This document shows, piece after piece, positions 47,311 through 56,397 of a stretch of 64,000 nucleotides of DNA. How positions within the stretch are numbered: the first letter of the stretch is position 1; every line of letters begins with the position of its first letter. Position numbers and translations under genes: made by a program. A model generated the notes under the pieces. That model searched no databases. It saw only the letters and a program-made list of their open reading frames with translations, and was not told the DNA's origin. This stretch comes from JBKBUF01 sp046290815. Lineage in GTDB: Bacteria; Bacteroidota; Bacteroidia; Cytophagales; Cytophagaceae. The stretch is taken from the NCBI GenBank assembly GCA_046290815.1, contig JBKBUF010000009.1:95468-159467 (forward strand), in the 5' to 3' direction.

Positions 47311-48189
47311 TCATTCAAATTTAAACTTTTCTCTGTAACCATCTATACCCTGAATTCCTCCTGTATGTACCGCCAGTATTCTGCTCCCATGAGGGAAGAA
47401 TCCTCTATTGATTAAATCCATTATTCCAAACATCATTTTGGCGGTATAAACCGGATCTAATTGAATGGAGTACAAACGTTTAAAATCATTTATAAATAAC
47501 ACCAGTTCCTTTGTCACCTTTCCATAACCCCCGAAGTGGTAATCTGTTATTATTTCATAATTAGAATAATTATAACCACCCTCTACCAATAGAGAGCTAA
47601 CATTATCAGCAAGAAAAGCTCCGTCTTTAAGGGATGAAAATCCTAAAACTATATTTTCACCTCCGGAATAAGCGGTAATCCCTGCCATAGTAGCTCCTGT
47701 ACCTGCTGCACAGCAATAAAAGTCATAATTCTCTGACATATTCTGCATCATTTCCATACAACCTTTTAGCGCAAGTACATTGCTGCCACCTTCCGGAACA
47801 ATATAAGGATGGTTGAATCTGTCATCTATTTCTTTGAGAAAAGCTTCCGTTTCCTTCTGACGGTATTGTTCCCTTGAGATAAATACAAGTTTCATACCGC
47901 AACTTTCAGCAAATTTCAAAGTGGAATTATCAGCATTCAGTTCTTCTCCCCTTATAATTCCTATTGTTTTCATACCAAACTCCTTACCCGCTGCTGCTGT
48001 AGCATGAATATGATTGGAGTAAGCACCCCCGAAAGTCAAAATAGTATCTTTACCCTCTTTCTTTGCCTGCTCAAGGTTGTATTTAAGCTTCCACCATTTA
48101 TTTCCGGAAATATTAGGATGTATAAGATCTTCTCTTTTCAGAAAAAGGTGGACGCCGTTTATGCTGGAGATATGTTGGACTTTTGGCAA
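47311..48189 (-). CDS. PLP-dependent ACC deaminase/D-cysteine desulfhydrase family enzyme
   Basis: 292 residues, fold type II. The PLP lysine is in NISGNKWWKLKYN, followed by ILTFGGAYSNHIHATAAAG and AAGTGATMAGI (phosphate cup). Family members act as 1-aminocyclopropane-1-carboxylate deaminases or D-cysteine desulfhydrases; sequence alone does not settle which. Length slightly short of E. coli DcyD (328). Its start codon faces rluD across a heptad inverted-repeat tract. Confidence 0.85.
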   Translation of the reverse strand: MPKVQHISSINGVHLFLKREDLIHPNISGNKWWKLKYNLEQAKKEGKDTILTFGGAYSNHIHATAAAGKEFGMKTIGIIRGEELNADNSTLKFAESCGMKLVFISREQYRQKETEAFLKEIDDRFNHPYIVPEGGSNVLALKGCMEMMQNMSENYDFYCCAAGTGATMAGITAYSGGENIVLGFSSLKDGAFLADNVSSLLVEGGYNYSNYEIITDYHFGGYGKVTKELVLFINDFKRLYSIQLDPVYTAKMMFGIMDLINRGFFPHGSRILAVHTGGIQGIDGYREKFKFE

Positions 48190-48204
48190 CCGAATATAGA
48201 TTTT

Positions 48205-48269
48205 TGATATTGGATGTTAGATATTGGATGATCAAATATCCAACATCTAATATCAAACATCAAATATCC
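48205..48269. repeat. Heptad tract arranged as an imperfect inverted repeat
   Basis: Left half TGATATT GGATGTT AGATATT GGATGAT (48205-48232); right half, read on the minus strand, GGATATT TGATGTT TGATATT AGATGTT GGATATT TG. Both keep a 7-nt register, so a long imperfect hairpin can form. It lies between divergent starts (48189 and 48324), i.e. in a promoter region, and shares its heptamers with 56164-56191. Confidence 0.8.
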
Positions 48270-48323
48270 GATTAAAACTTTTATGTCTTTGCTTTGAACC
48301 TGCTGCTTCTTAACTTTGAAACA

Positions 48324-49364
48324 ATGACAGACGAAATAGAAATATCAGGTGATCAGCCGGAGGATTCGGAGTGGTATGAACATTACCGCATTGAGGTGGA
48401 TAAAAAACAGGCCCCTATCAGGATAGATAAATTTCTGATGGATCGTCTGCCTAATGTTACCAGAACCAAAATCCAAAATGGCATTGATGCAGAAGCGATT
48501 CTTGTCAATGATAAGCCTGCCAAGTCAAGCTACAAAATAAAACCGCTGGATGTCATCACCGTCTTTCTTCCTCGTCCACCCAGAGAAGATGTTATCATAC
48601 CTGAAAATATTCCTCTCAATATAGTTTTCGAAGATGACCAACTGCTGATTGTAAACAAGCCTCCGGGAATGGTTGTGCATCCCGCATACAATAACTGGTC
48701 AGGAACACTAGTAAATGCACTGGCTTATCATTTTCAAAATCTCCCCACAAGTCAAAACGGAGAAGCCAGGCCGGGACTTGTTCACCGGATCGACAAAGAC
48801 ACTTCAGGACTATTGGTAATAGCCAAAACAGAATTGGCCATGACTTTTCTGGCCAAACAGTTTTATGATCACAGCATTGAAAGGACTTATTATGCACTTG
48901 TGTGGGGAGAACCTAAAGAACCGTCCGGCACAGTAAGAAATAATCTGGGAAGGAGTCCAAAAGACAGGAAGATTATGACTGTATTTCCGGAGGGAAATGA
49001 TATCGGGAAATTGGCCATTACCCATTACAAAGTTTTGAAAAACCTGCGCTACGTTTCTTTAATACAATGTAATCTTGAAACCGGAAGGACACATCAGATC
49101 AGAGCGCATATGAAACATATCGGTCATCCGATCTTTAATGATGCTACTTATGGAGGAGATAAAATTATAAAAGGGACCACCTTCACGAAGTACAAGCAGT
49201 TTATTGAAAACTGCTTTAAAATAATTCCAAGACAGGCACTGCACGCCAAAACATTAGGCTTTATACATCCTACCAGTAAAGAGTTTATGCAGTTTGATTC
49301 GGACTTGCCGGAAGATTTTAAGATGGTGTTGGAAAAGTGGGAGAATTATGTTGAGAAAGAATAA
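48324..49364 (+). CDS. rluD: 23S rRNA pseudouridine synthase RluD-type
   Basis: 346 residues from ATG at 48324 (an upstream in-frame ATG at 48294 adds an unlike hydrophobic MNLLLLNFET). N-terminal S4 RNA-binding domain (IRIDKFLMDRLPNVTRTKIQ), then the RluA-family catalytic domain with Asp in GLVHRIDKDTSGLLVIAKT. Converts uridines of 23S rRNA helix 69 to pseudouridine. Ends at a heptad tract that includes a strong hairpin. Confidence 0.92.
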   Translation: MTDEIEISGDQPEDSEWYEHYRIEVDKKQAPIRIDKFLMDRLPNVTRTKIQNGIDAEAILVNDKPAKSSYKIKPLDVITVFLPRPPREDVIIPENIPLNIVFEDDQLLIVNKPPGMVVHPAYNNWSGTLVNALAYHFQNLPTSQNGEARPGLVHRIDKDTSGLLVIAKTELAMTFLAKQFYDHSIERTYYALVWGEPKEPSGTVRNNLGRSPKDRKIMTVFPEGNDIGKLAITHYKVLKNLRYVSLIQCNLETGRTHQIRAHMKHIGHPIFNDATYGGDKIIKGTTFTKYKQFIENCFKIIPRQALHAKTLGFIHPTSKEFMQFDSDLPEDFKMVLEKWENYVEKE

Positions 49365-49455
49365 ATTCGAAATGCCAATTTCGAAATTCGAAGTAAAAAA
49401 ATAAATCGAAAGTCGAAATCCCAGAGCTTTATTTCGGATTTCGACTTTCGATTTT
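49365..49455. repeat. Heptad tract with embedded bidirectional hairpin
   Basis: It begins at the base after the rluD stop: ATTCGAA ATGCCAA TTTCGAA ATTCGAA, then CGAAAGT CGAAATC and, in the same register after a spacer, CGGATTT CGACTTT CGATTTT. The inner part forms a perfect 18-bp stem (49403-49420 with 49437-49454), ending in T5 and starting in an A-rich run. It serves as a bidirectional terminator between rluD and the convergent T9SS gene. Confidence 0.88.
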
Positions 49456-49461
49456 TGAGTT

Positions 49462-50508
49462 TTATTTAATAATTACCCTCTTCACTCCTTTTCTACCTTC
49501 AGACTCAATTTCCAGCAGATAAGCCCCCGGAAGGATGCCTGAAATATCAAAAGAATGATTTTGTTCACCGGCATTAACAGTAACTGAACCAAGGCTCATC
49601 ATCTTTCTACCGGATAAGTCTGTTAAGTTGAATGTTACATTTGCACTGTTCTCTGCAGTCCATGAAACATTTATTTTGCCGTAAGCAGGATTAGGATAAA
49701 CATTAATCAGTTCAGACTCTTTGTTTGAAGAAAAAAGCCCTGCAGGAACCTCAGTATTTTCTATTGCCAGGGTATCAGTGTACGAACCGATATACGGCAC
49801 ATCAGTGATATCCGTATATACCAAAGTAAAGACAGGATATTTAACATTTTCTGCATACCATACATAAGTTGTTACTGTAGAAGAAACCACTACCTGTTCT
49901 CCGTCTGTAGGATTGGTAAATGTGTCTTTAGATGTAAGCAAAGATTTAACTCTTATCACGTTATCATGATTACTATTTGGAAGCACTATAGACCCATATC
50001 CGTCTATAGAAGTAACCACTTTAGCTTTCCGTGTACCAGGGAATGATGTACCCATATAATTAATTAAAATCGTGCCTTTTACACTATCTGAAAATTCTGC
50101 ACCTCCGAAACTCATTGGGTATTGAAGAACTTTGTGACTGTCCTGGTAGCTATAATTAGCATCACCAATCTCAGTATTTTTATATCCCCAGTTAATTAGC
50201 TCATTATTTTTAGGCTGGTAATAATATTCTCTGGGAGTAGAGTGACTTGTTTTCACTACAATGTTAGCCGACGGGTAGTATAAATCAAAAGACTTGGATT
50301 GCACCACACTATTGTATCTGGAAAACTCCTGCATTCCGGTGAAATTCCATGTCTGGCTTGCTCCGGAACCTTGAGGTGCTAAATCTACGGTATAGTATTG
50401 GTAGCTCCTATAGGACATTCCGGCTTCATATTTATAGCTGGAAGTTAAAGTAAATTGCCCCATACTTACATGAGCTACAAAAAGGAAAACTAAGTAAATG
50501 TGCTTCAT
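49462..50508 (-). CDS. T9SS-exported protein, tandem paralogue 2
   Basis: 348 residues. Signal peptide MKHIYLVFLFVAHVSMGQ. A conserved domain shared with the upstream gene begins FTLTSSYKYEAGMSYRSYQY and contains TWNFTGM, the PSANIVVKTSHSTPREYYYQ segment, LINWGYKNTEIGDANYS, YPMSFGG and YVWYAENVKYPVFTL. A T9SS sorting domain follows (INVYPNPAYGKINVSW ... GVKRVIIK). Function unknown; probably a surface protein. Confidence 0.85.
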   Translation of the reverse strand: MKHIYLVFLFVAHVSMGQFTLTSSYKYEAGMSYRSYQYYTVDLAPQGSGASQTWNFTGMQEFSRYNSVVQSKSFDLYYPSANIVVKTSHSTPREYYYQPKNNELINWGYKNTEIGDANYSYQDSHKVLQYPMSFGGAEFSDSVKGTILINYMGTSFPGTRKAKVVTSIDGYGSIVLPNSNHDNVIRVKSLLTSKDTFTNPTDGEQVVVSSTVTTYVWYAENVKYPVFTLVYTDITDVPYIGSYTDTLAIENTEVPAGLFSSNKESELINVYPNPAYGKINVSWTAENSANVTFNLTDLSGRKMMSLGSVTVNAGEQNHSFDISGILPGAYLLEIESEGRKGVKRVIIK

Positions 50509-50605
50509 ATCAAAAAAGTTTTATAAAAATAAAGATATGAAATAATTTTCACTTTCCTGTAAAAATTCGATAGGCTATGGTATTTGAAGATAAAGCTTTT
50601 TGAAA

Positions 50606-51646
50606 TTAATATATTTCAAGTTTTACAACAGAGAAGCCTTTATCTGACTGCATTTTCAAAAAGTAAAGACCCGGAGGAAGATCCGGAATATTAAATGAAT
50701 GATATTGCTGCCCGGGGATAATATTCCGCTCACCTAATTCTTTTGTGTAATTACCTGCAAGGTTGGTCAGAGAAAACCTTGAAAAACTATTTATATGTGA
50801 ATGGAATTGAACTGTAAAGTTATTCTTAGCCGGATTTGGAAAAACAGAAACAGCTTGATAAGCTTGGCTTTTATTTATTCCCATAGGTACGGGCCCGTTT
50901 TCAATCACTATGGTATCTTTAATATTGTCATTTCCGAAAGAACCGGAAATTTGTGTATCTGAAAAGGCAAGAGTAAAAACAGGATAATTGACACCTACTG
51001 CATACCAATAATATAAATCTATTGTTGTATTAGCATTAAAATTTGCAAAGAAAGAAGAATGAGAGTCTTGTAACTGAATTTGCTGTTTGATTCTTACACA
51101 ATTTTCATATTCATTTACCGGAAGCTTTAAACTTCCATAAGCATCAACCTCTATTGTTACTGTACCTGTTCTGTTCGTGGTCAATGGAAAACCTCCTACA
51201 GTAATTCTTCCGGTCCCGCTTATATTATCATTCGCTATCGGATCACCGAAATACATTGGATAAGATAGTACCATTTGTCCATCGTTACCGCTATAATTAG
51301 CATCTCCAATATCTGTATTTCTGTATCCCCAATTCAGCATTTCCGATTCTCCGGTCTGATAGTAAAACTCTCTGGCAGGAGAATGATTAGTTCTTACTGT
51401 AATATTGGCGGAAGGATATGAAGTATTAGAGTTTGGCACTACCTCATTGTCATAACTACCTCTCAGCATTAAACCTGTATAATCCCATTCCTGCTCCGGG
51501 CCTGAGGAAGGAGTGGTGATATTATTTCCCCGGTATTCATAACTTCTGTAGGTTGTCCCTGTTTGATAGTTATATGAGGAATTTAAAGTAAATTGGCCGA
51601 AGACAGCCGAAGGAAAAAACAGTAAAAAATAGCTTAAATATTTCAT
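50606..51646 (-). CDS. T9SS-exported protein, tandem paralogue 1
   Basis: 346 residues from ATG at 51646, which opens the signal peptide MKYLSYFLLFFPSAVFGQ; an ATG seven codons upstream gives a poorer signal. It is a clear paralogue of the next gene: FTLNSSYNYQTGTTYRSYEY, EWDYTGL, PSANITVRTNHSPAREFYYQ, LNWGYRNTDIGDANYS, YPMYFGDP, YYWYAVGVNYPVFTL. The sorting domain ends VVKLEIY. Probably a tandem duplication; they are separated by 97 bp. Role unknown. Confidence 0.85.
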   Translation of the reverse strand: MKYLSYFLLFFPSAVFGQFTLNSSYNYQTGTTYRSYEYRGNNITTPSSGPEQEWDYTGLMLRGSYDNEVVPNSNTSYPSANITVRTNHSPAREFYYQTGESEMLNWGYRNTDIGDANYSGNDGQMVLSYPMYFGDPIANDNISGTGRITVGGFPLTTNRTGTVTIEVDAYGSLKLPVNEYENCVRIKQQIQLQDSHSSFFANFNANTTIDLYYWYAVGVNYPVFTLAFSDTQISGSFGNDNIKDTIVIENGPVPMGINKSQAYQAVSVFPNPAKNNFTVQFHSHINSFSRFSLTNLAGNYTKELGERNIIPGQQYHSFNIPDLPPGLYFLKMQSDKGFSVVKLEIY

Positions 51647-51687
51647 AACAGTAAAAATAATAACCAATTAACTGAAATAAGGAGTAA

Positions 51688-52536
51688 ATGTTGGGAAATG
51701 TGCAGAACCGGTCCAAAGGTATCAATTACATGCTGGCATCCATGGTGTTGTTTTCTCTGATGCATGCCAGTGTCAGATATGTGAAAGACATTCCTCTTGC
51801 ACAGGTAATATTTTTTCGTGTCAGCATATCTTTCATTATCGCTTTTGGAATCCTGTTTAAACAAAATGTAAATTTTCGGGGTAAAAACCAAAAATTACTG
51901 ATTGTCAGAGGCAGCTTAGGCGCTTTATCGCTCTTTGGATTTTTTTATACACTGCAGCAAATACCATTAGCTACTGCAGTTACACTTTCACATGTGGCTC
52001 CATTCTTTATTGCTTTGCTTGGAGCGATAATTTTACATGAACGAATAAATAAGCTTACATGGCTGCTATTTCCTTTGTCTTTGGTCGGAGTAGCCATGAT
52101 TAAAGGATTTGATCACAGGATCACATTATTTGATACCATCATTGCAATTTCTGCAGCCTTATTTTCTGCATTAGCACATTTCAGTGTAAGACTGAATAAA
52201 AATGACCACCCCCTTCTGGTTGTTTTCTATTTGCCACTTATGACAATTCCGATAGCCCTTCCTATTATGATATATCAGTGGGTAGAACCTGAATGGCATG
52301 AATGGCTTGTCTTAATTATTATGGGATTACTTTCTCACTATGCTCAATATTTTTTAACCAAGGCCTATCAGGCAGAGGAAGCCGGCATACTGGCTCCGAT
52401 TTATTATGTGGGAGTGATATTTGCGTTAGCCCTGGGCTACTTCCTATTCGGAGAAACATTCAATCTGCAAACTTTTGCCGGAATGGGCTTGATAGTGTTA
52501 AGTACACTGGTGCATATTATTGTAAGCAGAAAATAA
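51688..52536 (+). CDS. EamA-domain transporter of the DMT superfamily
   Basis: 282 residues with ten membrane helices arranged as two EamA repeats (about 6-135 and 145-280). Features: MLASMVLFSLMHASVRYVKD, FFRVSISFI, QQIPLATAVTLSHVAPFFIALLG and QAEEAGILAPIYYVGVIFALALGY. Members export metabolites, but the substrate is not evident. Its start faces the T9SS paralogue across 41 bp. Confidence 0.9.
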   Translation: MLGNVQNRSKGINYMLASMVLFSLMHASVRYVKDIPLAQVIFFRVSISFIIAFGILFKQNVNFRGKNQKLLIVRGSLGALSLFGFFYTLQQIPLATAVTLSHVAPFFIALLGAIILHERINKLTWLLFPLSLVGVAMIKGFDHRITLFDTIIAISAALFSALAHFSVRLNKNDHPLLVVFYLPLMTIPIALPIMIYQWVEPEWHEWLVLIIMGLLSHYAQYFLTKAYQAEEAGILAPIYYVGVIFALALGYFLFGETFNLQTFAGMGLIVLSTLVHIIVSRK

Positions 52537-52539
52537 TTT

Positions 52540-52577
52540 CAGTAGGCAGTACATTTGCCTACTGCCTACTGCTTACT
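52540..52577. terminator. Heptad-based hairpin between EamA and mazG
   Basis: CAGTAGG CAGTACA, then GCCTACT GCCTACT GCTTACT. Arms CAGTAGGCAGTA (52540-52551) and TACTGCCTACTG (52560-52571) pair perfectly (12 bp, 8-nt loop). Downstream T-rich on the plus strand. Overlaps the mazG stop by 2 bp. Confidence 0.8.
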
Positions 52578-53391
52578 ATTTTTTCTTCGCTTCTTCCCAA
52601 TACTTATCCATCTCCTCCAGTGTCATTTCATTTAGCTTTTTCCCATCTTTTTTACTTTGCTCTTCCAGATAGGTGAATCGCTTAATAAATTTTTTATTTG
52701 TTCTTTCCAATGCATCTTCTGCATTGATATTGATAAACCGGGCATAATTGATCAAAGAAAACAGCAAGTCGCCGAATTCGTTTTCAGCTTTTTCTAAATT
52801 GATTTCTTTTCCGGTATCAACATTAAACTCTTCTTTGAATTCTCTCATTTCCTCTTCCACCTTTTTCCATACCTGCGTCTTATCATCCCAGTCGAAACCT
52901 GCTCCTCTTGCTTTCTCCTGTATCCTCATAGCTTTTACAAGTGCAGGCAAGGTTTTAGGAACGCCGGAAAGTATGGATTCAGACTTTCCCTTCTCTTTCA
53001 TCTTTATTTGCTCCCAGTTCTTTTTCACCTCTTCTTCGGTTTCAGCTTTCACATCACCATATATATGAGGATGCCTGGTAATAAGCTTTTCGCACAAAGA
53101 GTTGATGACATCTGCTATATCAAATGATTTTGTTTCTGAAGCAATTCGGGCATAAAATACTATATGGAGGAAAATATCACCCAGTTCCTTCTTAATCTCC
53201 TCCATATTACCTGATATAATGGCATCGGAAAGCTCGTAAGTCTCCTCTATCGTCAGATACCTCAATGACTCGATGGTTTGCTTTTTATCCCAGGGACATT
53301 GCTCCCGCAATTCATCCATTATTTTCAGTAATCTGGCAAATGCATCAAGTTTCTGCGACTTGGTATTTATAAAATCCTTTAAATCAGACAT
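52576..53391 (-). CDS. mazG: Nucleoside triphosphate pyrophosphohydrolase MazG
   Basis: 271 residues, two MazG-type helical domains. The first contains the metal motif IEETYELSDAI and KKELGDIFLHIVFYAR (EExxE...ExxD); the second contains NEFGDLLFSLINYARF. The hydrolysis product of NTPs is NMP plus pyrophosphate, a nucleotide-pool cleaning function; in E. coli it also affects ppGpp. Stand-alone gene, divergent from glmM. Confidence 0.93.
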   Translation of the reverse strand: MSDLKDFINTKSQKLDAFARLLKIMDELREQCPWDKKQTIESLRYLTIEETYELSDAIISGNMEEIKKELGDIFLHIVFYARIASETKSFDIADVINSLCEKLITRHPHIYGDVKAETEEEVKKNWEQIKMKEKGKSESILSGVPKTLPALVKAMRIQEKARGAGFDWDDKTQVWKKVEEEMREFKEEFNVDTGKEINLEKAENEFGDLLFSLINYARFININAEDALERTNKKFIKRFTYLEEQSKKDGKKLNEMTLEEMDKYWEEAKKK

Positions 53392-53583
53392 TAGAGAAAT
53401 ATATTTATTTTAAAACTAAGATTTTAAGTTATTCAAACGTTAGTAAAATACAAATTTTATAATTTTGGCCCTTGCCTAAACCGGAAAGCCGGGAAATTTG
53501 GCATACTATTTTCGTTATTATCAATATTCAGGATATTACAGAACCTGAATTGAAAAATTGAATATAGGATTTTACTTACACAA

Positions 53584-53609
53584 ACTATTACCTTTTTTCC
53601 GGTAATAGT
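53584..53609. promoter_or_regulatory. Inverted repeat in the glmM leader
   Basis: ACTATTACC / GGTAATAGT, perfect 9-bp arms, 8-nt loop (TTTTTTCC), 36 bp before the glmM GTG. Could be an operator or a leader stem. The rest of the 253-bp mazG-glmM gap holds nothing recognisable. Confidence 0.5.
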
Positions 53610-53644
53610 ATTAATTAAAAAGAACTAAACTAAATTAAGACGCA

Positions 53645-55048
53645 GTGTCACTAATAAAATCAATTTCGGGAATAAGGGGAACCATCGGGGGAAAAAGCGG
53701 AGAAGCTTTAACTCCTATAGATGTGGTAAAATTTTCTGCTGCCTACGGACAATGGATAAAAAACACTAATGGTGGAAGCACCATCATTGTTGGAAGAGAT
53801 GCAAGGTTATCCGGTGAGATGATTGTAAAAATTGTTGCATCTACTTTGCAAAGTGTAGGCCTGGATGTAGTTGATCTTGGATTATCTACCACTCCTACTG
53901 TAGAAATGGCGGTTCTTATGGAAAAAGCTGCCGGTGGTATAATCATAACCGCAAGCCATAATCCTGCACAATGGAATGCATTAAAGCTTTTGAACAATAA
54001 AGGCGAATTTGTCTCAGCTGAAGACGGCGAAAAAATACTTGCACTTGCAGAGGCAGAAGACATTAACTTTTCCGAGGTAAAAAAGCTTGGAAAATACTCC
54101 ACAAAAGATGGATACTTCGAAAAGCATATTGAGGAAATACTAAAACTTCCTTTGGTAGACAAAGATGCTATTGCAAAGAAAAAATTTAAGGTTGCGATTG
54201 ACTGTGTCAACTCTACCGGAGGTATTGTAGTGCCTATGCTGCTAGAAGCTCTAGGCGTTGAAAATGTTACCAAATTTTTCTGTGAACCAAACGGACATTT
54301 TCCGCATAATCCTGAACCGCTTCCTGAAAACTTAACTCATATTTCAAGTGAAATAAGCAATGGCAAATTTGACCTTGGCATTGTAGTGGATCCGGACGTG
54401 GACAGACTTTGCTTTGTGAACGAAGACGGAAGCATGTTCGGTGAAGAATATACATTGGTTGCCGTTGCTGATTATATTTTAAAGAATAAAAAGGGAAATA
54501 CAGTTTCTAACTTATCTTCATCAAGAGCACTGAGAGATGTAACAGAAAAAGCAGGGGGAGAGTATTTTGCCTCTGCTGTCGGAGAAGTAAATGTGGTGGA
54601 AGCGATGAAAAAACACGATGCAGTTATTGGCGGTGAAGGCAACGGAGGTATAATCTATCCTGAGTTACACTATGGAAGAGATGCCCTGGTTGGAATAGCA
54701 TTATTTTTAACCCATCTGGCAAAATCCGGCAAGTCCATTTCCATGCTTAGGGCTCAATATCCTAACTATCATATTTCGAAAAATAAAATTGAACTGACGC
54801 CGGAAGTGGATGTAGACTGTGTAATTGATGAAATCAGAAAGAAATACGAAAAGCAGCCAATCAATACAGTGGATGGTGTTAAAATTGAATTTGAGAAAGA
54901 GTGGGTTCATTTGAGAAAATCCAATACTGAACCTATCATCAGAATATATGCAGAGTCGGATACACTTGCTACTGCAGATCATCTTGCAAATAAAATTATT
55001 ATAGACATTAAGGAGATCCTGGCAAGACATGCATGTTTACTTAGATAA
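53645..55048 (+). CDS. glmM: Phosphoglucosamine mutase
   Basis: 467 residues from a GTG start. Alpha-D-phosphohexomutase family: catalytic Ser104 in ITASHNPAQWNALK, metal loop in VDPDVDRLCFV, sugar motif GGEGNGG and the C-terminal phosphate site RKSNTEPIIRIYAE. It makes glucosamine-1-phosphate for UDP-GlcNAc, peptidoglycan and LPS. Its end overlaps the cysteine desulfurase start by 20 bp in another frame, so they are one transcript. Confidence 0.92.
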   Translation: MSLIKSISGIRGTIGGKSGEALTPIDVVKFSAAYGQWIKNTNGGSTIIVGRDARLSGEMIVKIVASTLQSVGLDVVDLGLSTTPTVEMAVLMEKAAGGIIITASHNPAQWNALKLLNNKGEFVSAEDGEKILALAEAEDINFSEVKKLGKYSTKDGYFEKHIEEILKLPLVDKDAIAKKKFKVAIDCVNSTGGIVVPMLLEALGVENVTKFFCEPNGHFPHNPEPLPENLTHISSEISNGKFDLGIVVDPDVDRLCFVNEDGSMFGEEYTLVAVADYILKNKKGNTVSNLSSSRALRDVTEKAGGEYFASAVGEVNVVEAMKKHDAVIGGEGNGGIIYPELHYGRDALVGIALFLTHLAKSGKSISMLRAQYPNYHISKNKIELTPEVDVDCVIDEIRKKYEKQPINTVDGVKIEFEKEWVHLRKSNTEPIIRIYAESDTLATADHLANKIIIDIKEILARHACLLR

Positions 55049-56156
55049 TGCAGCTTCTACTCCTTTAGATGAAAAAGTACTGGATGCCATGCTACCCTAT
55101 TTTACAAGGGTACATGGCAATCCTTCTTCCATACATTTTCACGGAAGGGAAGCCAAAGCTGCCATTGAGAAGGCTCGCAAAACCGTAGCCGGTTTACTTA
55201 ACACTTCTCCCTCAGAAATTTTCTTTACATCCGGAGGTACCGAGGCAGACAATACAGCAATCATTTCCGGGGTAAACTCCTATAAAATAAAACACTTTAT
55301 CACTTCCCCTCTGGAACACCATGCGGTACTTCATACCGCAGAGCATCTACATGCACAAGGAATAGTGCAGCTTCACATACTTGAGGTGGACCGTAAAGGC
55401 AATCTAAATTACGAACAATTAAATCAGCTGCTCGAATCCCATTCAGATTGCATGTTAAGTCTCATGCATGGCAACAATGAAATAGGAAACATTAATGACA
55501 TTGAACAGATAGGAGATTGGTGCAATCATTATAAAGCGCTGTTTCACTCGGACACTGTACAGACTGCAGGGCATTATTTACATGATCTTAGTAAATTAAA
55601 GGTAGATTTTATTGTTGGTTCTGCACACAAATTTCACGGACCAAAGGGTGTTGGATTCCTTTATGTAAATGCTGAAAGAAAAATCAATCCTATTATTTTC
55701 GGAGGCGCACAGGAAAGAAATATGCGGGGAGGCACCGAAAATCTTGCAGGCATAATCGGTCTGGCAAAAGCCCTTGAGATTTCTTACGAAAAAAGAGAAG
55801 AGCATGAGAAACATATCTCTAAGCTTAAAACCAGAATGATTGAAGGCTTAAAGGCCAGGGTAAATGGAATTGATTTCAATGGAAACTGCACTGAAGAAAA
55901 CAAAAGCCTTTATACCATCCTTAATGTTGCCCTTCCTGGTGTTGAAGACAATGATATGCTCCTTTTCAAACTTGATATTGACAGGATCTCTGCATCGGCA
56001 GGCAGTGCATGTTCCAGCGGGACCAATATAGGTTCACATGTACTTCGGGCAATTAAGGCAGATGAAAACAGAGGGCATGTTCGCTTTTCATTCAGCAAAT
56101 ACAACACGGCAGACGAGGTGGATTATGTGGTAGAGAAGGTGGGGAGGTTTGTTTAG
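55029..56156 (+). CDS. iscS: Cysteine desulfurase (IscS/NifS family)
   Basis: 375 residues. YLDNAASTPLDEKVLDAM at the start, PLP Lys201 in VGSAHKFHGPKGVGF and the persulfide Cys328 in SASAGSACSSGTNIGS (the loop fits class I enzymes). It mobilises sulfur from cysteine for Fe-S clusters and thiolation. No iscU/sufE genes lie beside it, so the acceptor is elsewhere. Symbol given by family; it may be a paralogue rather than the housekeeping copy. Confidence 0.87.
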   Translation: MHVYLDNAASTPLDEKVLDAMLPYFTRVHGNPSSIHFHGREAKAAIEKARKTVAGLLNTSPSEIFFTSGGTEADNTAIISGVNSYKIKHFITSPLEHHAVLHTAEHLHAQGIVQLHILEVDRKGNLNYEQLNQLLESHSDCMLSLMHGNNEIGNINDIEQIGDWCNHYKALFHSDTVQTAGHYLHDLSKLKVDFIVGSAHKFHGPKGVGFLYVNAERKINPIIFGGAQERNMRGGTENLAGIIGLAKALEISYEKREEHEKHISKLKTRMIEGLKARVNGIDFNGNCTEENKSLYTILNVALPGVEDNDMLLFKLDIDRISASAGSACSSGTNIGSHVLRAIKADENRGHVRFSFSKYNTADEVDYVVEKVGRFV

Positions 56157-56163
56157 AATTTGT

Positions 56164-56191
56164 GGATATTTGATTTTGGATATTAGATATT
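56164..56191. repeat. Heptad tract GGATATT/AGATATT, four units
   Basis: GGATATT TGATTTT GGATATT AGATATT, 7 bp after the cysteine desulfurase stop. Same heptamers as 48205-48269. The remaining ~200 bp to the next gene show nothing else I can name. Confidence 0.75.
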
Positions 56192-56397
56192 AGACCAAAT
56201 GGGAATAAAAATTTTTAACTTATAGGCGAAAATATTACCCATTGTATTTCCCAAGAAATCAGTCATTTATTACCAGTTTTTTCAAAATAATAAACATTGA
56301 ATTCCTGTGCAGTATTTTTTCACCTCAAACTTATGCACATTTTAGTCTCCTTTTTCCACAAAATCGTATAAATCCATAGAACCAACCCATAAAAATT

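Noticed and set aside
53460..53467. TAATTTTG as a glmM promoter
   Set aside because: Matches the -7 box, but no TTTG 19-21 bp upstream; left uncalled.
54267..55030. Antisense frames inside glmM
   Set aside because: No start signals, no domains, fully inside a conserved enzyme gene.
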